From the NCBI GenBank assembly GCA_023212695.1, contig JALCCG010000273.1, forward strand, positions 1-27,958: 27,958 bases of DNA, in the 5' to 3' direction. Origin of the DNA: Sporisorium sorghi. Lineage: Eukaryota > Basidiomycota > Ustilaginomycetes > Ustilaginales > Ustilaginaceae. Shown piece after piece: positions 7,368 through 16,204 of this stretch. The number at the start of each line of letters is the position of its first letter. The first letter of the stretch is position 1. The notes below the pieces were generated by a model. The model was not told the DNA's origin, did not search any database, and saw only the letters and a list, made by a program, of their open reading frames with translations. The translations under genes were made by a program, and so were the position numbers.

Positions 7368-9162
7368 CGTCCGCCCCCCCTTTGCCCATATGCCACCCTG
7401 TCGCATGGCGATAAGAACGCCACATGCGTCCGTACAAGCCGTTAGCCGAGAGAAGGTGTTCATGCCTTCCCCGCTCGACGATTTTCCCGTTTTCCATCAC
7501 GAGAATTTGCTCCGCATCCTGAATGGTGGACAGACGATGAGCAATGACGATGACCGTCTTGTTTTTCATCAAAGCTCTCAACGCCAACTGCATCTCATGC
7601 TCATTTTCCGGATCGGCAAACGCCGTCGCTTCATCTAGCACGAGGATGGGAGCATTTTTCAAGATCGCTCTAGCTACAGAGATTCGCTGCTCTTCCCCGC
7701 CGGACAAATAGACTCCTCCTTCTCCAATCAACGTGTCATACCCAAGCGGAAGGGGTTCGATGAACGCATGACACTGCGCAGCCTTCGCTGCGGCGTATAC
7801 TTCTTCCGGCGATGCGTCCGGCCGACCGACTGCAATATTGTTGTACACCGTATCGTAAAACAAAAACGAATCCTGAAACACGAATGCGACGGTGTTCATT
7901 AGATCAGAGGTCGCGATTTCGCGGATATCCACACCGCCGATGCGGATCGCTCCCATGTTCACATTCCAGAAACGAGGCACCAAATTGGCCACGCTTGATT
8001 TGCCCGCTCCAGACGGGCCGACGAGAGCCGTCACTTCCCCTTGGCGAGCGGTAAAGGAAATATCCGCAAGCGCATTGCGATCGGAAGGATCCGTTCCATA
8101 TGCAAAAAAGACAGATTCGAATGAAACATCGAATGAAGTCGGCACCCTCGGACGCTCAGGCTCCGGCACTTCTCCTTCCGCTAATATGAGATCGATGCGC
8201 TCTGCGCCTTCATTAATATCTCTGAGTGTTTCGGCCAGGAACATAATTTTGAACATCGGGGTGGATATACCCGGCGCCATGACTAGGAAAAAGAGCAGAA
8301 CGGAGGCAAAGGCGACATTGCCCGGATCGCGGCTCAATAAAAACACGCCGACAGGCAGTACAAATGCGGCAAGCGAGCCGAGAATCACCTTAAAGATCAA
8401 GGACCCGTGTTGAAACAGATCCGTTACTTTCATAGCATAGTCACGGTAGCGAAACATATCCTGATAAAATTGGCGAAACGACTGCACGGTTTGCCCGAAT
8501 ACCTTGACAGCTGGCATCCCCCGCACATACTGGACAGCAGAAGCATTCATCCGTTCCATTGAATCATGAAGAAGTTTGAAATTTTCTTTCGTCGCAGGTC
8601 CGCTGATCATCGCGATCTGAACCGCAAAAGCGACGACAATCGGCACGAAGCATGCAAGCGCCAGCCAAACATTCAACGTAAACATCACAACGATCATCAG
8701 AACCGTGGTCACAGCGGCATGGACGAGATCGGGCAAATGATGGGCAATGAACGTTTCCACTTTCTCCACGTTTTGTTCCAGCGTTTTCTTGACGGCTCCC
8801 GTCGACGTACCGTTCAGCCAGCCAAGCGGAAGCTTGCCGATATGACCGGCAAGCTTGACCCTGAGACCGTAAAGAATACGAAAAGCGGCGATATGAGCAA
8901 CCATTCCTCCCGCATACATCGTGGCAAGGCCTGCCGCCAAGCCGATTAAAGCAATAACGCCAAAGCGGATCATTTTCGCTCCATCTGCCAATGCCGGCGA
9001 CGCTGCATGTTCCAACAACTCTTTCAAAATGATATAGACAGAAGCGTAAGGCACTAGCATACCAACGGCGCTAAGCGAAGATAACAGGCTGGAGACAATC
9101 ATCAATCCACGCTTCTCTCCTGCAATTTCCAGTAATCTGGTTATCCCTGTTTTATTTTTCAT
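7330..9162 (-). CDS. ABC transporter, permease-ATPase fusion, first subunit
   Basis: 610 residues: an N-terminal membrane domain (about 1-320), then an ATPase domain with Walker A GPSGAGKSS near 380, the Q-loop in VFQDSFLF, the signature LSGGEEQ, Walker B ILVLDEATAFADPE and the H-loop IAHRLST. The FADPENE after Walker B differs from the usual SLDP form and is also what I recall from IrtA/YbtP-like transporters, which suggests a siderophore or antibiotic substrate; this is inference. The ATG at 9162 has GGGGGAGA just upstream and starts 28 bp after the esterase stop. It overlaps the next ABC gene by 38 bp. The operon order on the minus strand is esterase, this subunit, second subunit, NTF2-like. 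Confidence 0.88.
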   Translation of the reverse strand: MKNKTGITRLLEIAGEKRGLMIVSSLLSSLSAVGMLVPYASVYIILKELLEHAASPALADGAKMIRFGVIALIGLAAGLATMYAGGMVAHIAAFRILYGLRVKLAGHIGKLPLGWLNGTSTGAVKKTLEQNVEKVETFIAHHLPDLVHAAVTTVLMIVVMFTLNVWLALACFVPIVVAFAVQIAMISGPATKENFKLLHDSMERMNASAVQYVRGMPAVKVFGQTVQSFRQFYQDMFRYRDYAMKVTDLFQHGSLIFKVILGSLAAFVLPVGVFLLSRDPGNVAFASVLLFFLVMAPGISTPMFKIMFLAETLRDINEGAERIDLILAEGEVPEPERPRVPTSFDVSFESVFFAYGTDPSDRNALADISFTARQGEVTALVGPSGAGKSSVANLVPRFWNVNMGAIRIGGVDIREIATSDLMNTVAFVFQDSFLFYDTVYNNIAVGRPDASPEEVYAAAKAAQCHAFIEPLPLGYDTLIGEGGVYLSGGEEQRISVARAILKNAPILVLDEATAFADPENEHEMQLALRALMKNKTVIVIAHRLSTIQDAEQILVMENGKIVERGRHEHLLSANGLYGRMWRSYRHATGWHMGKGGADDDYEHAAQHYGG

Positions 9163-9190
9163 TACTCTCCCCCATGTCTGTCCCCTCTCT

Positions 9191-10681
9191 CTAATGTGTA
9201 AAGAAACGATTTATTCCAGCTAAGTCACCTACAGCGCCAATAACAGATGCATATCGCATCGTTTGTCTCTGATCCGGCTCATAAGACGGCCATGGGACGG
9301 AAACGCCGGGATTGACGGTTTGTATAAACCCGATCCATGCACTTCGAATAGCAGTTGTTAAACCAGCAACAACCTCTAGATTAGCCCCTCGCAATATCGG
9401 TACATCCTTATACGCTTCGAAATTCCCGAATATAAACGGCAGTTCTATGCCATGGCAAGCTTTAAAAGGAGATCCTAGCGGTGCCCAATCCAACTGATAT
9501 ACCCAAGTACGCGAGCCCGCTTTATGAACTGCTTCTGCTAACCGTAGAGAGGGGAGCAGGAACGTATAGTCCGTAATCAAGTCAGATACTAGATCAATCG
9601 TTGTGCCACCTGGTCGCCGCCGGCGGTATCGCTCGATTGTTTCTTCTTTCCCGGTCAAGGCAACAAAACGCTCGTTAACCATCGCTGGATCGACGGCTTT
9701 TATGTTCCCCAAAAGAATGTTTGCTTCCTCTCTATTGGTACCTATAATGAGATCAATACCTGCTTCACCAGCACCTTTTGCAGCCATCTCAATAAAACGA
9801 TCCGGCGTAGAAAGAGAATCAAGAACAGGCATGAAAGGAAGAGTAATTTGACCAAAACGTGCAATTTCCTGAGCCAATTTTCCTGATGCTTGTATGATCT
9901 GGGTAGGCGACATCGTATTCAATTGAACGGTAATTTCTTGTGGTTCCCTCTGATTCACATTCAAGATATCCAGCAGCCGGCTTCCGTTTTCAAATGCTTT
10001 TGCTTCTGATAAGGGAGCAAGACTAGCGGGCACACTCTGTAGAATTGCTCTTTGGAAAAGACCTCGCGCCTCTCTCAAGGCCAATAGGCACATAATCGCA
10101 TGGGCTCCTGCGGATTGCCCCATGACTGTGACTTGATCAGGATCGCCGCCAAACTGCGCAATATGATCTTGAACCCATTTTAGAGCGGCGAGGATATCTA
10201 AAATCCCCATTTTTCCGTCGCTAACCCCCGGATAATGCAGGAATCCAAAAGCGCCGAGCCGGTAATTGACGCCTACAGTAACTAGATTTCCGTCCTTCGA
10301 AAGTTCCGCTCCATCGTACCAGTCTAGCGACCCGGCTCCGGTCATATAATGCCCGCCATGCAACCAGACGACAACAGGGCGTTTTTCCTGATTAATGGCA
10401 GGGGTTGAAATGGTGAGCGATAAACAATCTTCCCCTTGAGGCGGTTCAGAAGATTCTCCGATCGCTTGACTTAATGGGGAAGGAGGTTGCGGCGCAATAT
10501 AGCCATGGCTGCTTGCATCCCGGATTCCTGTCCAAGCAGAGACGGGACGCGGCGGAGAAAAGCGAAATTCCCCCTCGGGTGCGTCCGCATATGGAACACC
10601 ACAAAACTGAATGACATCATTCCTTCGGATCCCTTGAAGTGAGCCAAGAGAGGTTTGTACGATACAAGATTCATTTCTCAT
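9191..10681 (-). CDS. Type-B carboxylesterase
   Basis: 496 residues, full length for the carboxylesterase/para-nitrobenzyl esterase family (alpha/beta hydrolases that cleave carboxylic esters). The EDCL-type motif GEDCLSL is near 83-89, the oxyanion-hole region WLHGGHYMTG near 106, and the nucleophile Ser190 in GQSAGAH. A Glu in GTNREEA (about 317) and the His in KACHGIELPF (about 410) complete the triad. There is no signal peptide, so it is probably cytoplasmic. The ATG at 10681 follows an AAAGGAGT site. It opens the esterase/ABC operon, and the leader holds an inverted repeat. Being next to an exporter pair, it might open or detoxify an ester such as a lactone siderophore or antibiotic, which is a guess. 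Confidence 0.92.
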   Translation of the reverse strand: MRNESCIVQTSLGSLQGIRRNDVIQFCGVPYADAPEGEFRFSPPRPVSAWTGIRDASSHGYIAPQPPSPLSQAIGESSEPPQGEDCLSLTISTPAINQEKRPVVVWLHGGHYMTGAGSLDWYDGAELSKDGNLVTVGVNYRLGAFGFLHYPGVSDGKMGILDILAALKWVQDHIAQFGGDPDQVTVMGQSAGAHAIMCLLALREARGLFQRAILQSVPASLAPLSEAKAFENGSRLLDILNVNQREPQEITVQLNTMSPTQIIQASGKLAQEIARFGQITLPFMPVLDSLSTPDRFIEMAAKGAGEAGIDLIIGTNREEANILLGNIKAVDPAMVNERFVALTGKEETIERYRRRRPGGTTIDLVSDLITDYTFLLPSLRLAEAVHKAGSRTWVYQLDWAPLGSPFKACHGIELPFIFGNFEAYKDVPILRGANLEVVAGLTTAIRSAWIGFIQTVNPGVSVPWPSYEPDQRQTMRYASVIGAVGDLAGINRFFTH

Positions 10682-10720
10682 AGAAAGTAACTCCTTTACT
10701 TAACATGATATAGTCGTTCC

Positions 10721-10756
10721 GGAGATCCCAGTAAGTTCTCGTAGATGGGAATCTCC
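10721..10756. promoter_or_regulatory. Inverted repeat in the leader of the esterase operon
   Basis: GGAGAT.CCCA (from 10721) and TGGGA.ATCTCC (to 10756) form an imperfect 10-bp stem 40 bp before the esterase start, inside the 199-bp gap after the kinase gene. No T-run follows, so an operator or mRNA leader structure is more likely than a terminator. The rest of 10682-10880 shows no gene. Confidence 0.4.
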
Positions 10757-10880
10757 TTTCGCAATCGATACTACGCACCCTATGTGAACGTAATATGAAC
10801 CAAATGGGAATAAATGTAATGAATGAATAAATGGATCGTTTACCTTTTCGCTCGCTCGGGTTTCGATTGTATGGATGGAG

Positions 10881-12233
10881 TCACATGGCTGGCAGAAAAA
10901 CGGTAACCGCCGTTCCTTTTCCGGCAGTGCTGTCTATCTCGACCCGGCCGCCGTGCAATTCGACAACGCGCTTTACGATCGCGAGTCCAAGTCCGCTTCC
11001 CCCTGCTTCGCGGTTGCGTGATTGATCAGCCTTGAAGAAGCGTTCGAAGATGCGCATGCGGTCTTCTTCGGTAATTCCGATTCCCGTATCCCGCAAGACA
11101 ACTCCGATTTCACGATTTCTGGATTGGAGCTCGATGGAGATGTCGCCGCCCTCTGGCGTAAATTTGATGCTGTTGCTGAAAATATTTAGCCATACCTGGC
11201 TCAGCAGGTCTTCGTCCGCGTAAATCGCCGTATTTAGGAGTTCAAGGTGAATATTTAATCGTTTGGCCCCCCATTGCGGCTCTGTGGCTACGACAATACG
11301 GCGGAGCTGTCTGTCAAGCCGAACGAGCGACGGATGGAAGGGATGATGCTCCGAATCAATCGTGGCCAGTCGAAGCATGTTCTCGCTGAGCCGGGATAGA
11401 CGCATGCTTTCGTGCCGGATAATGTTCAGACAGCGCCGATGCTCGACTTCATCAAGACCACTCCTTTGCAGGATCGAGACAAAACCCGAAATGGACGCCA
11501 GAGGGGTCTGAATTTCGTGGGACACGTTGGAAACAAATTCCTGACGCATCTTTTCAACTTGGCTCAACTCGTGGGCCATTAGTTGAAATTGCTCCGACAA
11601 GACGCCCAATTCATCTTTGCTCTTTGTCTGAAGATTGATGCTATAATCTCCTTTGGCAATTTTTCTGGTTGCGGCTGTCAATGCTTTTAAGGGCTTTATC
11701 ACTACGCTGGTAAAGAGAATGAACTTGGTGTTGGCGATCACAATCGCAATTAAAATCACAACTCCCAAAATCTTAAGCAGTTGAGAGATATTAGAACCTT
11801 CCGGATGGATTATGAGTGCCATCTGTTCGTCGGCTGTTTGTAAAGGGAACCCCATAAGCAGGCTCGTCGGTAGGGGAAGAACGGACGTGCGCCTCACGAC
11901 TTCGGCACCGCCCTGAATCCGGCGGATATCCTCGCCTGTAAGGTTAGGCTTACTTGCCTGGCCATAAGCGTAGCGAAGCCCGTTCCGATCGTATACCCAT
12001 AGGGATATCTTCTGCTTTTCGGACAACTGTTTTAGAAAAAGGTCGCGTTCGGTTGGCGCCAATCGGGAGAAAGCTTCCGATATCAACCCGTTTCGCATCG
12101 CATACTCGTGTTGTATGGATTGCGTGATCTGGTCTTTAAACAAATAAACAGTGATCGGAATCGCGCTTCCGAGACCTATCGCTACTGCGACGAAAAATAA
12201 CAATACTATTTTTAAATATAAGCTCTTAATCAT
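10881..12233 (-). CDS. Sensor histidine kinase
   Basis: 450 residues. TM1 spans about 5-33, an extracytoplasmic sensor loop about 34-152, and TM2 about 153-178. A HAMP domain follows (PLKALTAATRKIAKGDY, about 181-230), then HisKA with the phosphorylated His239 in NVSHEIQTPLASI. The ATPase domain has an N-box (WLNIFSNSIKFTPEGG), G1 (LRDTGIGI), an F-box region (IFERFFKAD) and G2 (GGSGLGLAI). Everything needed for autophosphorylation is present. It overlaps the response regulator stop by 8 bp, so the pair is translationally coupled. The sensor loop is small and has no fold I recognise. Given the adjacent serine hydrolase and ABC genes, a cell-envelope or antimicrobial stress signal is plausible. 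Confidence 0.93.
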   Translation of the reverse strand: MIKSLYLKIVLLFFVAVAIGLGSAIPITVYLFKDQITQSIQHEYAMRNGLISEAFSRLAPTERDLFLKQLSEKQKISLWVYDRNGLRYAYGQASKPNLTGEDIRRIQGGAEVVRRTSVLPLPTSLLMGFPLQTADEQMALIIHPEGSNISQLLKILGVVILIAIVIANTKFILFTSVVIKPLKALTAATRKIAKGDYSINLQTKSKDELGVLSEQFQLMAHELSQVEKMRQEFVSNVSHEIQTPLASISGFVSILQRSGLDEVEHRRCLNIIRHESMRLSRLSENMLRLATIDSEHHPFHPSLVRLDRQLRRIVVATEPQWGAKRLNIHLELLNTAIYADEDLLSQVWLNIFSNSIKFTPEGGDISIELQSRNREIGVVLRDTGIGITEEDRMRIFERFFKADQSRNREAGGSGLGLAIVKRVVELHGGRVEIDSTAGKGTAVTVFLPAM

Positions 12234-12909
12234 AGCATCCCGTCTCTAACCGGTATCCGAGACCGCGAACCGTTATAATTCGAAAAAGATGGGTATAGGC
12301 GGCAAACCGCTCCCGCAGCCGCTTGATATGAACATCGACCGTCCGCTCGTCTCCTTCGTGGTCGAATCCCCATACCGTTTCAATAATCTGATCTCGCATA
12401 AAGATTTGGCCGGGGTAGCTTGCAAGCTGATATAATAGCTCGAATTCCTTTAACGGCAAATTCCAATTCACGTTGCCGTCCGAAACGATCCCCCGAAGCC
12501 GATCCAGCTTAAAGCTTCCTAATTTAACCACTTTTTCGGCCGTAATTCGGTAACGGCGCAGCACTGCTTTAACTCGGACCACCAGCTCCTGCGGATCAAA
12601 AGGCTTGACAAGGTAATCATCGGCACCTAAGCTGAATCCCTTCACCTTCTGACTCGTTTCATGCTTGGCCGTAATCATGATTATTGGTAGTTCGGGGTTC
12701 AAAAGCCGCAGTTCACGGCATAAATCCCACCCGTCCATGACAGGCATCATGACATCAAGCACAACCAAATCTGCAGGCGAGCTTTCCATTTCTGCGAGCG
12801 CTTCCCGGCCGTTGACCGCTCCCCAGACACGATACCCTTCGCGGCTTAATACAATTAAAATCATTTCCAGCATATGCGCATCATCTTCAACTACAAGAAC
12901 ACTTGTCAT
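12226..12909 (-). CDS. OmpR/PhoB-family response regulator
   Basis: 227 residues. The receiver domain has acidic residues Asp9/Asp10, phospho-acceptor Asp52 in LVVLDVMMP, Thr80 and Lys102 (YLVKPF). The C-terminal winged helix is about 135-225 (LPLKEFELLYQLASYPG, then TVDVHIKRLRERF, ending GLGYRLE). It should bind tandem DNA sites when phosphorylated by the overlapping kinase. The ATG at 12909 follows AAGGAGG. It begins 30 bp after the serine hydrolase stop, so hydrolase, regulator and kinase are probably one transcript. Confidence 0.94.
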   Translation of the reverse strand: MTSVLVVEDDAHMLEMILIVLSREGYRVWGAVNGREALAEMESSPADLVVLDVMMPVMDGWDLCRELRLLNPELPIIMITAKHETSQKVKGFSLGADDYLVKPFDPQELVVRVKAVLRRYRITAEKVVKLGSFKLDRLRGIVSDGNVNWNLPLKEFELLYQLASYPGQIFMRDQIIETVWGFDHEGDERTVDVHIKRLRERFAAYTHLFRIITVRGLGYRLETGCYD

Positions 12910-12939
12910 TGCTTATGCCTCCTTACTAATTCAGCCCAA

Positions 12940-14490
12940 TCATTTCTTAATCGTTCGAGTTTGATGTTTTTCAAACTTGATCGACCGAACCAACCGAATA
13001 ATTTCCATGCTTCCCTTCAGTGCCATAAGTACAGTCATCAACTTCAGCCAAAGGATTAAATCCGGCTGATAGATGGTTGCAATATGCCATATCGCTACAA
13101 CTTGAGTCATGCTCAACAACAGGATAATAAACAGGCCTGCAAAATTCAGAACAATTCTTGATATTAACTTCATGGATATTTTAGTATAGCCGGAATTGTC
13201 AGGGCTCCACCGCCCAAGGCAGCGCTTCGCAGTTCTAACGATCGTATATAATAACCATGCGCTGAGTATGAACATTAGTCCATTTACGATCCAGTATTTC
13301 TGCGACATGCTTAGACCCGAGCTTCCAATCGGTTTTTCATTCAGTATGTTTATGACTCCGGAGGCTATGTGGGTAGTGGTAATGACGTGCGTTTTGTTGG
13401 GCCAGGTGGCATCGATCATGTCAAGTACGTTAGCGAAGACGATAACTCCTAGTTGTTGTTCGGGAACGATGTAAGTTTGGGCTTGAAACCCAACTGAACC
13501 GCCCGGCTGACCGATAACCGGCCAGTCGTTAATGCGGCCTGTCATCCAACCCATGGCGTACGTTCCTGGAACAGGTTCGGTCTGCATCAGTCGAATGCCG
13601 TCCGAAGAGAGCACGGAATGATCTTCATATCGGCCGCCGTTTATTTGGGCAATCAAGTAATGGCTCATGTCCACCGTGCTGGTATAGAAATAGCCCGCCG
13701 GCGCATCTCCTGGAATAAAAACATAAGGGCCGTCGTAGGGAACATTGTATCCGAATATCCGACGATAGGGCGTAGCTAGTCCGTGTACGTCTGCATCATC
13801 GAGCGTCACGAAGCTGTTATGCATAGACAGAGGATTGAAAATATGCTCCTTCACATAGTCGCCATAGGACTGGCCGGATACTTGTTGCACAATATAGCCG
13901 AGCAATACATAATTGGCGTTCGAATACCTGTAGGGATGTTCGGATAACGTAGCTTGCTTTAAAAACTTTTCCGCGTATGACATGGCATTTTTTTCTATCG
14001 CATCTTGATATTGATCGTTGATACTTGACAGCGTGTTACTAAAAGTTGAGATCTGGGAGAACCCGCTTGTTTGGTTAAGCAACTGACGTACAGTAATAAA
14101 ATCTGCACCGTTATATTTGGTGGGGATATAGCGTTGTATAGGCGCATCCAAGTCGATTTCTCCTGCTTCTGCAAGTTGCAGAACGGCCGTAGCCGTTATT
14201 GACTTGCCGATCGAACCTATACCGAAAGGTGTTTCCGGTGTTACAGGACGACCCGATGAATCGGCCTGGCCATATCCCTTAAGGTAAAGAATGCGATCGC
14301 CCTGAACAATCCCGAGAGACAGCCCCGGAAGACGCTGTCGTCTCATTTCGCGAGCAATATACGCATCCACCTCGGAGAAGACTGAAGTTCCAGATCGCTC
14401 TACTTGCGTATTTCCATCACTTCGCGCTGAGATGAATAGGGGGAAGACGAACAGACCACATAAGATGATTGCTATAATTCTCTTTCTCAA
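12940..14490 (-). CDS. Membrane-anchored serine hydrolase, beta-lactamase/PBP4-type
   Basis: 516 residues. A signal segment (about 4-21) precedes a beta-lactamase/D-peptidase-type domain with the SxxK nucleophile Ser93-Lys96 (SIGK) and the YxN motif Tyr189-Asn191 (YSN). The third motif appears as GQPGGSVGF, in place of KTG or HxG. Three hydrophobic helices (about 395-500) end the protein. It fits class C-like serine hydrolases of the envelope (esterase, D-aminopeptidase or PBP-like); a true beta-lactamase is less likely. The start is TTG at 14490 with AAGGAGTG upstream. A TetR-type palindrome lies 20 bp before the start, so the TetR protein upstream probably controls the hydrolase/two-component operon. 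Confidence 0.85.
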   Translation of the reverse strand: MRKRIIAIILCGLFVFPLFISARSDGNTQVERSGTSVFSEVDAYIAREMRRQRLPGLSLGIVQGDRILYLKGYGQADSSGRPVTPETPFGIGSIGKSITATAVLQLAEAGEIDLDAPIQRYIPTKYNGADFITVRQLLNQTSGFSQISTFSNTLSSINDQYQDAIEKNAMSYAEKFLKQATLSEHPYRYSNANYVLLGYIVQQVSGQSYGDYVKEHIFNPLSMHNSFVTLDDADVHGLATPYRRIFGYNVPYDGPYVFIPGDAPAGYFYTSTVDMSHYLIAQINGGRYEDHSVLSSDGIRLMQTEPVPGTYAMGWMTGRINDWPVIGQPGGSVGFQAQTYIVPEQQLGVIVFANVLDMIDATWPNKTHVITTTHIASGVINILNEKPIGSSGLSMSQKYWIVNGLMFILSAWLLYTIVRTAKRCLGRWSPDNSGYTKISMKLISRIVLNFAGLFIILLLSMTQVVAIWHIATIYQPDLILWLKLMTVLMALKGSMEIIRLVRSIKFEKHQTRTIKK

Positions 14491-14509
14491 TTTCAGTCCA
14501 CTCCTTATC

Positions 14510-14537
14510 GTGAATGAATATTTTTAAATTCATTCAC
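14510..14537. promoter_or_regulatory. Likely TetR operator before the serine hydrolase
   Basis: A perfect palindrome: GTGAATGAAT (14510-14519), 8-bp spacer, ATTCATTCAC (14528-14537). The same motif with the same spacing lies upstream of the TetR gene at 15161-15188. Confidence 0.75.
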
Positions 14538-14570
14538 ATGTAATTAAAAAAAAAGGCCCACTTGAATCAT

Positions 14571-15146
14571 TTATGATGATTTGTTAGTTAGGCCTTGCAT
14601 GATGAATTCTGCTAAATATTGAATAATTTGGGGGAAATGTTGAATGCCAATTTCATCTTTATGAGTATCGATGTAGACCAAAGAATCAATGAAAACTGGC
14701 AAAAGATCCTCGTCGATATCTTCTCTGATTTTCCCCTCAGCCTTCCATTTTTTGAATAAATCCATGTAAAAATCACGAAAGGAATCAATATTTTTGCTGC
14801 CTTCATTTCGATAGTAATGTTCAAGTTTCTTATAGAAATCCTGACTATACCATTCTTTCAAAATGGGGTTTGCATGAATAGCCTCGACATTCCCTATGAT
14901 CAGTTGATTAATTACTTTCACCGGCTCCTGATCCAAATCAATCGATTCCATGAGCCATTTCTTGAGGTTCTCATTTTCTTGAATATAGATTTCCAAAAAC
15001 AACTGCTCTTTAGATGTATAATAGTTGTAAAAAGTCCCAACACCAATACCAACTGATTCGGCTATTTCTTTAATATTCGTTTTCTTGAATCCCTTTGTAC
15101 TGAACAAAGCCTTTCCGCATATAAAAATGTCGGTTTTTATATCCAT
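14571..15146 (-). CDS. TetR-family transcriptional regulator
   Basis: 191 residues. The N-terminal helix-turn-helix is at about 23-50 (TNIKEIAESVGIGVGTFYNY, then TSKEQLF), typical of TetR repressors. The rest is an all-alpha ligand-binding and dimer domain ending in FIMQGLTNKSS. The ATG at 15146 follows a GAGG site. Palindromes 80 bp before the next gene and just upstream of its own start suggest that it represses itself and the serine hydrolase operon. The inducing ligand is unknown. Confidence 0.92.
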   Translation of the reverse strand: MDIKTDIFICGKALFSTKGFKKTNIKEIAESVGIGVGTFYNYYTSKEQLFLEIYIQENENLKKWLMESIDLDQEPVKVINQLIIGNVEAIHANPILKEWYSQDFYKKLEHYYRNEGSKNIDSFRDFYMDLFKKWKAEGKIREDIDEDLLPVFIDSLVYIDTHKDEIGIQHFPQIIQYLAEFIMQGLTNKSS

Positions 15147-15160
15147 ATGCCCTCAACCTT

Positions 15161-15188
15161 CAAAATGAATATTTTATAATTCATTCAC
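15161..15188. promoter_or_regulatory. Likely TetR operator before the tetR-like gene
   Basis: CAAAATGAAT, 8-bp spacer, ATTCATTCAC. The right arm is identical to the site at 14528-14537 and 7 of 10 left-arm bases match. It is placed 15 bp before the regulator's start, which suggests autoregulation. Confidence 0.7.
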
Positions 15189-15417
15189 ATTAAATCACAC
15201 AGCTTAGCGCATTGTCAAACAAACAAAAAAAGCCCAGAGAAACGAATAAAGCGCCGTAAAAGAAACACTACCTATTCAATATGTCTATTTTTTATCACAC
15301 TCGAAATTTGTAGCCAATGTCTTGGTTGTAACTAGAGAACTACGAAAACTAAACAAGCTGGCTCCTGTTAAATACAGGAACCCCCTAGAGTTTTTTTATT
15401 TTGTTGCGGGACTTTCG
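15189..15417. other. Non-coding junction between TetR block and cassette array
   Basis: No credible gene in about 230 bp. A small hairpin (TCCTGT/ACAGGA near 15362-15378) is followed, after a C-rich stretch, by a T-run at 15391-15397, a weak terminator candidate on the plus strand. Repeat R5 begins at the right end with no cassette gene on its left side, so this is an array break point. Confidence 0.5.
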
Positions 15418-15563
15418 TCTAAACATTCTTGTATTCACGAGCCCGAGAGGCTTAAGGTCGAGCTAGCGACCTCGCAGGGTTATCTGCCTGACTTAACTTC
15501 CCCGAAATGTCTCGGGCAGATCAAGGACCCGCAAGGATATGCAGCGTGAATACGTAGTTATGT
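15418..15563. repeat. attC-like site R5
   Basis: Left box TCTAAAC (15418-15424, one base longer than the usual CTAAC form, so degenerate), right box GTTATGT (15557-15563), 146 bp. H1 runs from CCCGAGAGGCTTAAGG to CTCGCAGGG, and H2 pairs ATCTGCC with GGCAGAT. The outer stem TGTATTCACG / CGTGAATACG is nearly perfect. It is the first site after the non-cassette block. Confidence 0.8.
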
Positions 15564-15597
15564 GATTTCGAAGTCCTCTTCGATCAACTCAAATACT

Positions 15598-16158
15598 CTA
15601 TTCTTTCCAAAGTCTTGTTACTTCTTCTAATACTAGGTCTTTAAATTTTATTTTATAGATGTCTGGTTTCTTTGTTTGATTCATGAAGTCCAATCCGTAA
15701 TTCGAATTAAAATAATTCATCATCAATGTCATTACATTCCCGTGTGTTCCCATAGCAACTTTCTTTCCCTTGTGCTCTTCTAAGATATTTTTCAGCACTA
15801 CAACTGATCTATTCTGGCAAACAGTGTTAGACTCTCCTCTCCTGGCAATGCATAGGCAGGGTCATCAAACATCTTCTTCATAGCGGGCACAAATTCTTCA
15901 TTAGTAATAATATAGTCTGAAAAGTGCCTTTCCCTAAGATTCTCAAATATCTGAATATTCAATTCTAACTCTTTGGCCAACCCCTCCAATTGCTCGAGCA
16001 TAAGGACTTGATATAATAATATTTATTCCTTCATCCTTTAATATTTCTGTTATTTTTTCTGCGTTCATCTTTCCCTCTAGGGTAAGCCCTCTAGTTCTTT
16101 CATTTCCTTCTGTGTATGGTGACTCGGCATGCCTAACCATATAAATAATGGTCTTCAT
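15598..16158 (-). pseudogene. Histidine phosphatase (phosphoglycerate-mutase-like), two frameshifts
   Basis: The protein is spread over three frames. The first piece (from ATG 16158, ribosome site GGGAGGG) has the catalytic RHAES motif in MVRHAESPY and then SSPYARAI. A small deletion after that shifts to LEGLAKELELNIQIFENLRE. A second shift near 15828-15836 (GAGAGGAGAG, apparently two extra bases) leads to ESNTVCQNRSVVVLKNILEEH, and the second catalytic His follows in THGNVMTLMM. The family removes phosphate through a phosphohistidine intermediate. With both breaks a full enzyme cannot be made. It sits alone in its cassette between R5 and R6. Confidence 0.85.
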
Positions 16159-16204
16159 ATAACCCTCCCTGAATTGCTTTCATTATTACAATTACTGTGA
16201 TTTC

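Noticed and set aside
7368..7463. ABC second subunit starting at 7463
   Set aside because: It would add 32 residues overlapping the end of the first subunit; the ATG at 7367 follows a G-rich ribosome site and gives the usual length.
6778..8413. Plus-strand ORFs of 80-173 codons opposite the ABC genes
   Set aside because: They are shadows of GC-richer coding sequence; they have no ribosome sites and no recognisable domains.
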